Assembly: GCF_003056335.1 (NCBI RefSeq)
Contig: NZ_PYWA01000005.1
Coordinates: 248,001 to 312,000, forward strand
Source of the DNA: Paracoccus indicus
Lineage (GTDB): Bacteria > Pseudomonadota > Alphaproteobacteria > Rhodobacterales > Rhodobacteraceae
Direction of reading: 5' to 3'
Length of the DNA: 64,000 nt
Shown here: piece after piece, positions 33,419 through 41,538 of the stretch
Position numbering within the stretch: position 1 is the first letter of the stretch
Layout: every line of letters begins with the position of its first letter
Notes under the pieces: generated by a model
The model's database searches: none
What the model saw: only the letters and a program-made list of their open reading frames with translations
What the model was told of the DNA's origin: nothing
Translations under genes and position numbers: made by a program

Positions 33419-34429
33419 TTACTTGGCGCCTGCGGCTTCAAGATCGGCCTTCATCTGGTCCAGCAGCTCCTGCGCACGCGGGCCACCGATTTCCAGGAAG
33501 GTCTTCTCGACCTGCTCGGCGGTGTCGCGGAAGGGGGCGCGCTGTTCCTCGGACAGTTCGGTCACGGTGATCTCGGGCTTGGCTTCCTTGATCATTTCCA
33601 GGGACTTCTCGGTCAGACCCTGCTGGTATTCGATGATCGTGTCGAAGGCCGCGTCGGCGGCGTCGCGGACCATCTTCTTGTCCTCATCCGACAGGCCGTC
33701 GAAGAATTCCTGGTTGGCCATCAGCGCGGTGGTGAAGTTGTTGTGGCCAAGACGCGTGATGTGGTCGGTGACCTCGTACATGCGGGTGGATTCGATGAAG
33801 AAGGCCGGGTTTTCCTGACCGTCGATGATGCCGGTCTGCAGGCCGCCATAAACCTCGCCCCAAGGCAGAGGCGTCGGCGTCGCGCCGAAGGCCTTGTAGC
33901 TTTCGACCAGCAGCGGGTTGGTCATGACGCGGACCTTGACGTCGCCCAGATCGTCGGGACCCTCGACCGGCTCTTTCGTGGTCAGCATGACCTCGCCCTC
34001 GGGGTACATCTTCAGCAGTTCCAGACCCTGTTCGGCATAAAGCTCGGGGAAGATCTCGTTGATGGCCTTGCTGTCGCGGAAGAAGGTCGCAAGCGTTTCC
34101 TCGTCCTGGGGCAGCAGGTAGGGCACGAAGAAGACCTGCGCCTCGGGGATCAGCGACCCGGTGAAGCCGGGCGACTGGTTTACGAACTGCAGGATGCCCG
34201 ATTGGGTCTGTTCCATGATGTTGTCGGATTCACCAAGTGTGCCGAAGGGGAACAGCTGGACCTCGTGGTCGGAATTGGCCTCGACCTCTTCCTTGAATTT
34301 CTGGGCATAGACGCCCTGCACCTCGTCCAGAGCCTCCTCGAAGGCATAGCGCCACGTATCGGCCATGGCGGCGCCGCTTCCCAGAACCAGGGCTGCGATG
34401 CTGGCGGTCGTCAATGTCTTGATGGTCAT
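33419..34429 (-). CDS. uehA: TRAP transporter substrate-binding protein for ectoine/hydroxyectoine
   Basis: A 336-residue DctP-type periplasmic binding protein. The signal peptide MTIKTLTTASIAALVLGSGAAMA ends at residue 23. The mature protein carries the family arginine motif VRVMTNPLLVESYKAFGATPTPLPWGEVYGGLQTGIIDGQEN. Ectoine specificity is inferred from the operon. An ideal AGGAGGTACC site precedes the ATG at 34429. The 159-base gap up to enuR (34430-34588) should hold the promoter of the transport and catabolism genes. Confidence 0.92.
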   Translation of the reverse strand: MTIKTLTTASIAALVLGSGAAMADTWRYAFEEALDEVQGVYAQKFKEEVEANSDHEVQLFPFGTLGESDNIMEQTQSGILQFVNQSPGFTGSLIPEAQVFFVPYLLPQDEETLATFFRDSKAINEIFPELYAEQGLELLKMYPEGEVMLTTKEPVEGPDDLGDVKVRVMTNPLLVESYKAFGATPTPLPWGEVYGGLQTGIIDGQENPAFFIESTRMYEVTDHITRLGHNNFTTALMANQEFFDGLSDEDKKMVRDAADAAFDTIIEYQQGLTEKSLEMIKEAKPEITVTELSEEQRAPFRDTAEQVEKTFLEIGGPRAQELLDQMKADLEAAGAK

Positions 34430-34563
34430 GGTACCTCCTGTGGTGGACAATCGTGGGCCAACGGCCCCGCTGCCTCAAAGTTGCAGGATTCGGGCCTAAT
34501 TGCCCGACCCGGCTTGCGCCGAGAGTTCGGCCCAAGCGATTTCCAAGTCAATTTCTATATTAA

Positions 34564-34592
34564 ATCATGACAATTCCCGGCCGGGGTGTCAA
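34564..34592 (-). promoter_or_regulatory. Weak candidate promoter upstream of uehA
   Basis: Minus-strand TTGACA (34587-34592, overlapping the enuR stop) and CATGAT (34564-34569) with a 17-base spacer. The -35 is perfect but the -10 matches only 4 of 6. The surrounding 34551-34570 is AT-rich, which supports a promoter in this gap. Confidence 0.3.
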
Positions 34593-35989
34593 ACCGACTG
34601 CCCGTCGACCGTGCCTTCGGCCAGCGAACCGCCGGGAAGAATTGCACAAATCTGCCGCAGCGCGCGGTCCAGTTCGTCGGTGGTCGCCCCCCCGACCGAG
34701 ATGCGCAGCCCCGGCCCCGAGGGCAGCACCGCGAACCCCGACCCGGGCGCCACGGCCACCTGACGCGCCAGGGCGGCGGCGACCACCGCGGCCTCATCCG
34801 TGCCGGCGGGAAGCGGCAGGAACCGGTGCAAGCCGTGCTGGAAGCCCTGCGCCATCGGCCCCAGGCTGCGCTGCATCATGCGGTTGCGGGCGGCCAGCTC
34901 GACCCGCTGCGCGGCCAGCAGGGCATCGGCGGTGCCGCCGGCGATCCAGTCCTGTGCGATCTCGGCCATCAAGGGCGTCGCCATCCAGTTCATCGACAGA
35001 TGGCGGTTCAGCGCGGCCTCTGCCCAGTTTTCAGGCATCGCAAGAAACCCGAGGCGCAACCCCGGCGACAGGCATTTGGACAGCCCGGTGAAATAGAAGC
35101 TGCGGTCCGGTGCGATACTGGCGATGGGGGCGGGGCGACGCGGGGGCATGGGGCCGGTCGGATCGCTTTCCAGGATCATCAGACCGGCGGTGGCGGCGGC
35201 CTCGGCCAGTTCGGCGCGGCGGTCGCGGTCGATGATGCGGGCAAAGGGCCCGCCGCCCGCGGGCAGCAGGAAGACCGCCTTCATCCGCCCGCCCGAGGCC
35301 GCGGCGGCGGCGATCAGGGCGTCCGGGTCCATGCCCCGGTCGTCGCCCGCGATCCCGCGCAGCCGCAAGTGCAGATGCTTGGCCGCGGGCTTCAGCGTGT
35401 GGCAGGTCGAGCTTTCGGTCGCGATGATGTCGCCCGGCTGCGCCACCGTCATCAGCGCCACGAACATCGCGGGCGTCGTGCCGTTGGTGATCAGGATGCG
35501 CTGCGCGGGCACCACCATGCCGCAGCGGGCCAGCCATCCCGCCGCCATCCCGCCGTAAAGCGACATGGTCTGGCGCGGGCGGAAGGACAGCATCGCGGAA
35601 TCGGGCAGCCGGTCCGCCAGCCGCATCATGCTGTCGCGCCAGGCATCCGCGATGATCGGCAGGCGCACGGGCGTCATCATCGACAGGTCGATCGGCGGAC
35701 GGTCGGTGGGGGCGCGGAACCACGGCACCTCGATCGTCTCGCGCGGGCCGGATTTCACGAAGCTGCCCCGCCCCACCTCGCCCGAGATCAGGTCGGCGCG
35801 GATCAGCTCCTCATAGGCGCGGCTGACGGTCTGGACGCTGACGCCCAGCTGCCAGGCCAGGTCGCGATGCGGCGGCAGCCGCTGTCCGGGGCGCAGGCTG
35901 CCCGCGTCGATGGCGGCGGCGATCCCTTGGGCCAGGCTGCGATAGGCCGGGCGGGTAATATCCTGTTTTCTCAGTGGCCAATGGGACAT
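34589..35989 (-). CDS. enuR: MocR-type regulator of ectoine catabolism (EnuR)
   Basis: A 466-residue repressor-type regulator with an N-terminal GntR winged helix (about 12-75: LRPGQRLPPHRDLAWQLGV, SVQTVSRAYEELIRADLI) and a class-I aminotransferase-like domain. The PLP-binding lysine is in FTGLSKCLSPGLRLGF. EnuR of Ruegeria is induced by ectoine breakdown products bound near PLP. I chose ATG 35989 (MSHWPLRKQDITRPAYRSLA). It is the first gene of the minus-strand arm and divergent from doeX across 73 bases. Confidence 0.9.
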   Translation of the reverse strand: MSHWPLRKQDITRPAYRSLAQGIAAAIDAGSLRPGQRLPPHRDLAWQLGVSVQTVSRAYEELIRADLISGEVGRGSFVKSGPRETIEVPWFRAPTDRPPIDLSMMTPVRLPIIADAWRDSMMRLADRLPDSAMLSFRPRQTMSLYGGMAAGWLARCGMVVPAQRILITNGTTPAMFVALMTVAQPGDIIATESSTCHTLKPAAKHLHLRLRGIAGDDRGMDPDALIAAAAASGGRMKAVFLLPAGGGPFARIIDRDRRAELAEAAATAGLMILESDPTGPMPPRRPAPIASIAPDRSFYFTGLSKCLSPGLRLGFLAMPENWAEAALNRHLSMNWMATPLMAEIAQDWIAGGTADALLAAQRVELAARNRMMQRSLGPMAQGFQHGLHRFLPLPAGTDEAAVVAAALARQVAVAPGSGFAVLPSGPGLRISVGGATTDELDRALRQICAILPGGSLAEGTVDGQSV

Positions 35990-36018
35990 GCAGACAGGAT
36001 TGCAGCCCCCGCCCATGC

Positions 36019-36042
36019 TTGTCCAGATTGACAATCGACAAA
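36019..36042. promoter_or_regulatory. TTGTC/GACAA operator candidate between enuR and doeX
   Basis: TTGTC (36019-36023), GACAA (36030-36034) and a second GACAA (36037-36041) form two overlapping inverted repeats in the only control region of both ectoine arms. It may bind EnuR, the Lrp-type regulator, or both. Confidence 0.4.
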
Positions 36043-36062
36043 GGCGCGGAAAGAACCGTGCC

Positions 36063-36551
36063 ATGACCCCAGCACGCCCCGAACTGCGCCTCGACGACCG
36101 CGACATCGCAATCCTTGCGGTTCTGTCGCGCGAAGGCCGCATCGCCAAGACCGCCCTGGCGGCGCGGGTGAACCTGTCGCCAACCCCCTGCTGGGACCGG
36201 ATGCAGCGGCTGGAGAAAGCCGGGCTGATCCGCGGATACCGCGCCGATATCAGCCTTGGCGCCTTGGGCAAGCACGTGCAGGTCTTCGTGACGGTCGAGC
36301 TGGACAGCCACCGCGCCGAAAGCTTCCAGACCTTCGAACGCGTGATCGCGCGGATGGATCAGGTCACCGGCTGCTGGGCCATCGGGGGTGGCTATGACTA
36401 TCTGATGCAGGTCGTGGCCAGCGATGTTGCGGCGTTTCAGGACCTGATGGACGGGCTGCTGGAAAGCCGCGCGGGTGTGCGGCGGTATTTCAGCTATATC
36501 GTGACGAAGCCCGTCAAGGACATGCCCCCCGCCACGGCCTTGCTGCCGTAA
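36063..36551 (+). CDS. doeX: Lrp/AsnC-family regulator of ectoine catabolism (DoeX/AsnC)
   Basis: A 162-residue feast/famine regulator. The N-terminal helix-turn-helix spans residues 10-55 (LDDRDIAILAVLSREGRIAKTALAARVNLSPTPCWDRMQRLEKAGLI, key elements only), followed by the RAM ligand-binding domain with GCWAIGGGYDYLMQVVASD. Such a regulator is part of the ectoine clusters of Halomonas (DoeX) and Ruegeria (AsnC). The ATG at 36063 gives a normal N-terminus. It leads the plus-strand arm, ahead of doeC and doeD. Confidence 0.87.
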   Translation: MTPARPELRLDDRDIAILAVLSREGRIAKTALAARVNLSPTPCWDRMQRLEKAGLIRGYRADISLGALGKHVQVFVTVELDSHRAESFQTFERVIARMDQVTGCWAIGGGYDYLMQVVASDVAAFQDLMDGLLESRAGVRRYFSYIVTKPVKDMPPATALLP

Positions 36552-36554
36552 GCG

Positions 36555-36596
36555 GAGGATTCCTCTGGCACGGCATGCCCGCCCCGAGGAATCCTC
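36555..36596. repeat. Perfect 11-base inverted repeat between doeX and doeC
   Basis: GAGGATTCCTC (36555-36565) and GAGGAATCCTC (36586-36596) are exact reverse complements separated by 20 bases. There is no T run, so it is not a classical terminator. Position suggests a processing site, an operator or a pause between the regulator and the enzyme genes. Confidence 0.6.
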
Positions 36597-36671
36597 TGCC
36601 CCGCGCCCGATCTTCAGGGAAATCACCTGCCCGGCCCAGGTCACATTGGCGCCAAGCCAAGGAGGTGCGCC

Positions 36672-38126
36672 ATGTTTGACGATCAAAGCCGACTGTCCGA
36701 GCGTCTGGACGATGCGGGCCTGTTGCCTGCCGCAGGCGATTTCCCCGCCGAAGGGCGTCTGGCCGTCCGCGACCCCGCCACCGGCGATCTGGTGGCACAG
36801 GTCGCCATCAGCGATGCGAACGGCGCGAAGGCTGCCGTCGATGCCGCCCAGGCCGCCTTTCCCGATTGGTCCGCCACCCTGCCCCAGCACCGCGCCGCGA
36901 TCCTGCATCGCTGGCACGCGCTGATCCTTGCCGCCAAGGAGGATCTGGCGCGCATCATGGTCGCCGAACAGGGCAAGCCCATCAGCGAGGCACGAGGCGA
37001 GATCGACTATGCCGCCAGCTTCGTGCAGTTCTATGCCGAGGAGGCGTTGCGCCCGAACATCGAAGGCGTGACCAGCCATCTGGCCGATGCCGAGATGGAA
37101 TTGTGGCGCGAACCCGTGGGCGTCGCAGCCCTGATAACGCCGTGGAATTTCCCCTGTGCCATGATCACCCGCAAGGCCGCCGCCGCCTTGGGCGCGGGCT
37201 GCACGGTGGTGATCCACCCATCGGCGGAAACGCCGCTGTCGGCGCTGGCGCTGGCGGTTCTGGCGCAGCGGGCCGGTTTCCCTGCGGGCGTCGTCAACAC
37301 GATCATCGGCGATGCCGCGACCATCGTCGGCGAATGGACCGCCGACAAACGCGTGCGGGCGCTGTCCTTCACCGGGTCCACCGAAGTCGGTCGGCTGCTC
37401 TATCGTCAATCCGCCGACACCGTGAAGCGGCTGGTGATGGAGCTTGGCGGTCATGCCCCCTTCATCGTCTTCCCAAGCGCCGATCTGGACCGCGCTGTGA
37501 CCGAGGCCGTGAAGGCGAAATTCGCCACATCCGGGCAGGATTGCCTGGGGGCGAACCGCTTCTATATCCACCGCGATGTCTATGACGACTTCTGCGCGCG
37601 CTTCACCAAGGCGACACAGGCGCTGAGCATGGGCCACGGCATGGACGACCCCGATATCGGCCCGCTGATCCACGACCGCCAGATCGACAAGCAGGTCGCC
37701 CATGTGCAGGACGCGCTGGCCAAGGGGGCGCGGCTGCTGTGCGGGGGCAAGGTCGACGATCTGGGGCCGCTGTTCTTCCAGCCGACCGTGCTGGCCGATG
37801 TCACCGACGAGGCGGCGATCATGCATGAAGAAACCTTCGGACCCGTCGCCGCTCTCTCGGTCTTCGACACCGAAGAAGAAGTCATCGAGCGTGCCAATGC
37901 CTCCGAATACGGGCTGGTGGCCTATGTCCACAGCCAGGACCCGCGGCGGATCTATCGCCTGACGCGGGCGTTGCAATACGGCATGGTCGCCGTGAACCGC
38001 ACCAAGGTCACGGGCGCGCCTATCCCCTTCGGGGGGATGAAACAATCCGGTCTGGGACGCGAGGGCGCCCGTCAGGGCCTCGAGGCCTTTACCGAGATCA
38101 AATATGTCTGCCGCGACTGGGGCTGA
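36672..38126 (+). CDS. doeC: Aldehyde dehydrogenase of ectoine degradation (aspartate-semialdehyde dehydrogenase, DoeC/Ssd)
   Basis: Oxidises aspartate-semialdehyde to aspartate in the last step of the pathway. The 484-residue protein has the ALDH active site: Cys291 in SGQDCLGANR, Glu257 in MELGGHAP, and Asn in ITPWNFPCAM. It falls in the succinate-semialdehyde dehydrogenase subgroup. One oddity is VVIHPSAETP near residue 180, where the usual cofactor-contacting lysine of VVKPSE is replaced by histidine. An excellent AAGGAGGTGCGCC site precedes the start. Confidence 0.9.
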   Translation: MFDDQSRLSERLDDAGLLPAAGDFPAEGRLAVRDPATGDLVAQVAISDANGAKAAVDAAQAAFPDWSATLPQHRAAILHRWHALILAAKEDLARIMVAEQGKPISEARGEIDYAASFVQFYAEEALRPNIEGVTSHLADAEMELWREPVGVAALITPWNFPCAMITRKAAAALGAGCTVVIHPSAETPLSALALAVLAQRAGFPAGVVNTIIGDAATIVGEWTADKRVRALSFTGSTEVGRLLYRQSADTVKRLVMELGGHAPFIVFPSADLDRAVTEAVKAKFATSGQDCLGANRFYIHRDVYDDFCARFTKATQALSMGHGMDDPDIGPLIHDRQIDKQVAHVQDALAKGARLLCGGKVDDLGPLFFQPTVLADVTDEAAIMHEETFGPVAALSVFDTEEEVIERANASEYGLVAYVHSQDPRRIYRLTRALQYGMVAVNRTKVTGAPIPFGGMKQSGLGREGARQGLEAFTEIKYVCRDWG

Positions 38127-38154
38127 AGAACCGGGGATGAAAGGAAATTCCGAT

Positions 38155-39525
38155 ATGCTGACCAATGATGAACTGGCCAAATGGGACCGCGAGAGCTTTT
38201 TCCATCCCTCGACCCACCTGGGGCAATTCGAACGCGGCGAGGCTCCGCAGCGCATCGTCACCGGCGGTGAGGGCGTCTTCATCCAGGACCGCGACGGCAA
38301 CCGCCTGCTGGACGGTTTCGCGGGGCTTTACTGCGTGAACGTCGGCTATGGCCGCACGCAGATTTCCGAGGCCATCGCCAAGCAGGCGCACGAATTGGCC
38401 TATTACCACGCCTATGCCGGGCACGGGTCCGAGACCTCGATCACGCTGGCCAAGATGGTGATGGACCGCGCGCCCGAAGGCATGGCCCGCGTCTATTTCG
38501 GCCTTGGCGGGTCGGATGCCAATGAAACCAACATCAAGCTGGTCTGGTATTACAACAACATCCTGGGCCGCCCGAAGAAGAAGAAGATCATCAGCCGCTG
38601 GCGCGGTTACCACGGGTCGGGCTTGGTCACCGGCTCGCTGACGGGGCTTGAACTGTTCCACAAGAAGTTCGACCTGCCGCTGGAACATGTGATCCACACC
38701 GAGGCACCCTATTACTTCCGCCGCCCCGATGCCTCGATGTCCGAGGGCGATTTCACCGGCTATTGCGTCGACAAGCTGGAGGCCCTGATCGAGGCCGAGG
38801 GTGCCGACAACATCGCCGCCTTCATCGGTGAACCCGTGCTGGGCACCGGCGGGATCGTCCCGCCCCCCGCCGGTTACTGGCAGGCGATCCAGAAGGTCTT
38901 GGACAAGCACGACATCCTGCTGATCGCGGATGAGGTCGTCACCGGCTTCGGTCGCTTGGGCACGATGTTCGGGTCCGACCATTACGGCATGAAGCCCGAC
39001 CTGATCACCAGCGCCAAGGGGCTGACCAGCGCCTATGCACCGCTGTCGGCTTCGATCGTCGGCCAGAAGATGTGGGACGTGCTGTCGCGCGGCACCGACG
39101 AAAACGGCGTGCTGGGCCACGGCTGGACCTATTCCGCGCACCCCATCGGGGCTGCGGCGGGCGTTGCCAACCTGAAGCTGATCGACGAGTTGGGCCTGGT
39201 CGAAAACGCCGGCAAGACCGGCGCCTATCTGAACCAGCGCATGCAGGCCGCCATCGGCAATCACGCCCATGTCGGCGAAGTGCGTGGCGAGGGCATGCTG
39301 TGTGCGGTGGAACTGGTCGCGGATCGCGACAGCCGAAAGTTCTTCGACCCTTCCGAAGGCAAGGGCGCCAAGGTCGTCGCCGCCATGCTGAAGCGCGGCG
39401 TCATCGCCCGCGCCATGCCTCAGGGTGACATCCTGGGCTTTGCGCCGCCGCTCTGCCTGACCGAGGCCGAGGCCGATCAGATCGTCGACGTCACCGCCGA
39501 GGCGCTTGCTGAAGTGCTGGGCTGA
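38155..39525 (+). CDS. doeD: Diaminobutyrate transaminase of ectoine degradation (DoeD/Atf)
   Basis: Converts L-2,4-diaminobutyrate to aspartate-semialdehyde. The 456-residue class-III aminotransferase has the PLP aspartate in LLIADEVVTGFGRLG and the Schiff-base lysine in DLITSAKGLTSAYAPLSA. FGLGGSDANETNIKL and RWRGYHGSG are further family blocks. The ATG at 38155 follows AAAGGAAATTCCGAT, better placed than upstream starts that overlap doeC. It closes the plus-strand arm and the pathway: diaminobutyrate from DoeB goes to DoeD, then DoeC. Confidence 0.9.
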   Translation: MLTNDELAKWDRESFFHPSTHLGQFERGEAPQRIVTGGEGVFIQDRDGNRLLDGFAGLYCVNVGYGRTQISEAIAKQAHELAYYHAYAGHGSETSITLAKMVMDRAPEGMARVYFGLGGSDANETNIKLVWYYNNILGRPKKKKIISRWRGYHGSGLVTGSLTGLELFHKKFDLPLEHVIHTEAPYYFRRPDASMSEGDFTGYCVDKLEALIEAEGADNIAAFIGEPVLGTGGIVPPPAGYWQAIQKVLDKHDILLIADEVVTGFGRLGTMFGSDHYGMKPDLITSAKGLTSAYAPLSASIVGQKMWDVLSRGTDENGVLGHGWTYSAHPIGAAAGVANLKLIDELGLVENAGKTGAYLNQRMQAAIGNHAHVGEVRGEGMLCAVELVADRDSRKFFDPSEGKGAKVVAAMLKRGVIARAMPQGDILGFAPPLCLTEAEADQIVDVTAEALAEVLG

Positions 39526-39542
39526 TCTGCGTCCCGCGACGG

Positions 39543-39565
39543 CCGGGGGATTTGGCATCCCCCGG
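39543..39565. repeat. Perfect 9-base hairpin between convergent doeD and MocA-like genes
   Basis: CCGGGGGAT (39543-39551) and ATCCCCCGG (39557-39565) around a TTGGC loop. No U-tract follows on either side. Similar GC palindromes are common between genes in Rhodobacteraceae, so it may be an intergenic repeat that also limits readthrough between the two genes. Confidence 0.6.
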
Positions 39566-39592
39566 ACCCCCTGCCCCCGCGCCTTCTTGGCG

Positions 39593-40132
39593 TCAGTCGG
39601 TCAGATCGGCGCGGGTGTCGATATCGATCAGCAGATCGGGCGCACGCACGAAAGCATCCTGAGGCAGATCGCGCAGAAGGCGGCCGGCACCCTGGTCGCC
39701 TTTCAGCGTCGCAAGGGCGGGCAGCATGGCGCGTGGGAAGCAAGCGGGCGGCAAGGGCGTCGCGCCGTCGTGGCTGGCTGCGATGGTATTGTCGCCTGCA
39801 TGGTTCAGCACGGCGTCCAGATGCGCGGCCGTCACCCGCGGCATGTCGGCCAGCGCGATCAGCAGTCGGTCGGGCGCGCCAATGGCGGTCAATCCGGAGC
39901 GCAGGCTGTCCGATTGCTGCCCCTGTTCGATGCGGATGACGCGAAAGCCCTGCAAATGCGCCGCGACGGCATCGCTGGTGACGACGGCGACGCGATCATC
40001 CAGATCGGCGCTTCGCATCGCATCGGCGGCATGGGCCACCAAGGGCCGCCCCGCATAATCCGCCAGAAGCTTGTCCTCGGGTCCGAAGCGTCGGGATGCG
40101 CCTGCGGCCAGCAGCAGGCCGGTGCGGATCAT
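39593..40132 (-). CDS. MocA/MobA-like nucleotidyltransferase
   Basis: A 179-residue NTP transferase that probably adds CMP or GMP to molybdopterin. The nucleotide-binding loop is LLLAAGASRRFGPEDKLLADYAG (residues 6-28, with the conserved G-x-S-x-R-x-G and lysine). ALADMPRVTAAHLDAVL (about 92-108) is the metal site. Its ATG overlaps the xdhC stop (ATGA), and an IorAB-type hydroxylase is encoded 1.4 kb away, whose cytosine-dinucleotide cofactor it may make. The choice of CTP is inferred from that context. Confidence 0.85.
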   Translation of the reverse strand: MIRTGLLLAAGASRRFGPEDKLLADYAGRPLVAHAADAMRSADLDDRVAVVTSDAVAAHLQGFRVIRIEQGQQSDSLRSGLTAIGAPDRLLIALADMPRVTAAHLDAVLNHAGDNTIAASHDGATPLPPACFPRAMLPALATLKGDQGAGRLLRDLPQDAFVRAPDLLIDIDTRADLTD

Positions 40133-40956
40133 CCGAAGCGGGCCTCGTATTCGGCCAGAACCTCGGTCAGGGTCGAGGCTGCGATCAGGCGTGGATCTCG
40201 TCCCCTCGCCACGACACCGATGGGGCCGCGCATCCGGTCCAGATCCTTGGGCGCGACGCCTTCCAGCGCCAGGGATTGCAGGCGCGCGTTCTGGGCGCGC
40301 CGCGACCCCAAGGCACCGACATAAAAGGCATCCGAGGCCAGAGCGCGCTTCAGCGCGGGCATCTCGCGGTCGTGGTCGTGGAACAGGGTGACGACGGCGC
40401 TATGAGCATCGGGCTTGGCCTCGGTCCCCAAGGTCGGGAAGCCCAAGGCCGCGACCAGCTGGGTCAGGGCCATCGCCTCGTCGCCCTCGCCGTGGATCTG
40501 GAAGGCCGGCGGCGGCGGCAGGGTCAGCTGGAAGCCCTGCCCCTGCGTGTCGCGCTGCGGCTTGCCGGTTTCCAGATCGACGTTCCAATGTCCGGTACGC
40601 CGCCGGATCCGGTCGTCCCAGATGGCGGACAACCAATCCGCGCAGGGCGCATGGATCAGCGCGATGCGCACTTGCCCGCCGCAGGGAAGCGGCAGGTCGA
40701 TGGGGCCGCCTTCGCCATAGATCAGATGGGTCACAGGCTCGGTCCGGTCCAGATGGGCTGCGATATCGGCATCGATGCAGCCCGCGCCAAGCCGACCCAC
40801 GCGCGTCCCGTCGGACCACAGCGCCATCATCGCGCCGGGCCGCCGCGGGAAGCCGCCCTTGGCGTCCGTCAGCATCGCCAGCGACCCGCCGGGGCGGGCC
40901 AGCAGCGCTTTCACGGGACAGTCGGCGGCGGCTGAGACAGGCAGGGTCATCGTCAT
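40129..40956 (-). CDS. xdhC: XdhC-family molybdenum cofactor insertion protein
   Basis: A 275-residue protein of the XdhC/CoxF family, which binds, sulfurates and hands over molybdenum cofactor to hydroxylases of the xanthine dehydrogenase family. It has the N-terminal block GGSLAMLTDAKGGFPRRPGA followed by GAGCIDADIAAHL, and a C-terminal Rossmann-like domain with FYVGALGSRRAQNARL. GGATTACGACC precedes ATG 40956. It is coupled with the MocA-like gene. Rather than lying in an operon with iorAB it is on the opposite strand, with rpmG in between. Confidence 0.87.
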   Translation of the reverse strand: MTMTLPVSAAADCPVKALLARPGGSLAMLTDAKGGFPRRPGAMMALWSDGTRVGRLGAGCIDADIAAHLDRTEPVTHLIYGEGGPIDLPLPCGGQVRIALIHAPCADWLSAIWDDRIRRRTGHWNVDLETGKPQRDTQGQGFQLTLPPPPAFQIHGEGDEAMALTQLVAALGFPTLGTEAKPDAHSAVVTLFHDHDREMPALKRALASDAFYVGALGSRRAQNARLQSLALEGVAPKDLDRMRGPIGVVARGRDPRLIAASTLTEVLAEYEARFG

Positions 40957-41067
40957 GGTCGTAATCCGGCTGCGGGGAACAGACAAGGCAACGCGGCCCG
41001 GCCCTGATCGGATGCAAGAAAAGCACCGCCCCCCGCATTTTCAACCGCGCGGGGTCCCCGACATGCG

Positions 41068-41098
41068 AAAAGGGCCGCGATCCTTGCGGACGCGACCC
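41068..41098 (-). terminator. Terminator of rpmG
   Basis: On the minus strand a stem of about 11 pairs including G-U pairs (41072-41083 with 41088-41098, GCAA loop) is followed by TTTT, 28 bases after the rpmG stop. Confidence 0.65.
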
Positions 41099-41125
41099 AT
41101 TTCGAAACGGTTGAAGGTGCAGATC

Positions 41126-41293
41126 TTACTTGATCTTGCCTTCCTTGTATTCGACATGCTGGCGCACGACGGGATCGTACTTACGCACGGTCATTTTTTC
41201 CGTCATCGTGCGGGCGTTCTTCTTGGTCACGTAGAAGTGGCCAGTGCCGGCGGTCGAGTTCAGCCGGATCTTGATGGTGGTCGGCTTCGCCAT
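41126..41293 (-). CDS. rpmG: 50S ribosomal protein L33
   Basis: A 55-residue protein, [16 protein letters not shown] then [17 protein letters not shown] and [13 protein letters not shown], matching the full length of alphaproteobacterial L33. It lacks the two CxxC zinc pairs, so it is the zinc-free form. It stands alone on the minus strand with its own terminator and a candidate promoter. Confidence 0.95.
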   Translation of the reverse strand: MAKPTTIKIRLNSTAGTGHFYVTKKNARTMTEKMTVRKYDPVVRQHVEYKEGKIK

Positions 41294-41359
41294 GTGTATC
41301 GCTCCTGCTTCGGGGCAATCGCGCGCCGCAAACCCCGTGGAATTCTTTATCGAAGCCGC

Positions 41360-41387
41360 CTTTTATCCGCCACCACGTCAGAGTCAA
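41360..41387 (-). promoter_or_regulatory. Candidate promoter of rpmG
   Basis: Minus-strand TTGACT (41382-41387) and TAAAAG (41360-41365) with a 16-base spacer, about 70 bases upstream of the rpmG start. Confidence 0.4.
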
Positions 41388-41538
41388 CCGGCAAACGGCG
41401 AAAAACATCGCCCATGACGCAGTTGCCCGCGCCTCATGCAGCCCCCATGTTCAAGCGCCCCGCGCTGTGCGACACTGCGCGCCATGGATGCGGCCAAGGA
41501 CTGCCTTGCCCCAGGATCACCGCACGAAGGATGAAGAC

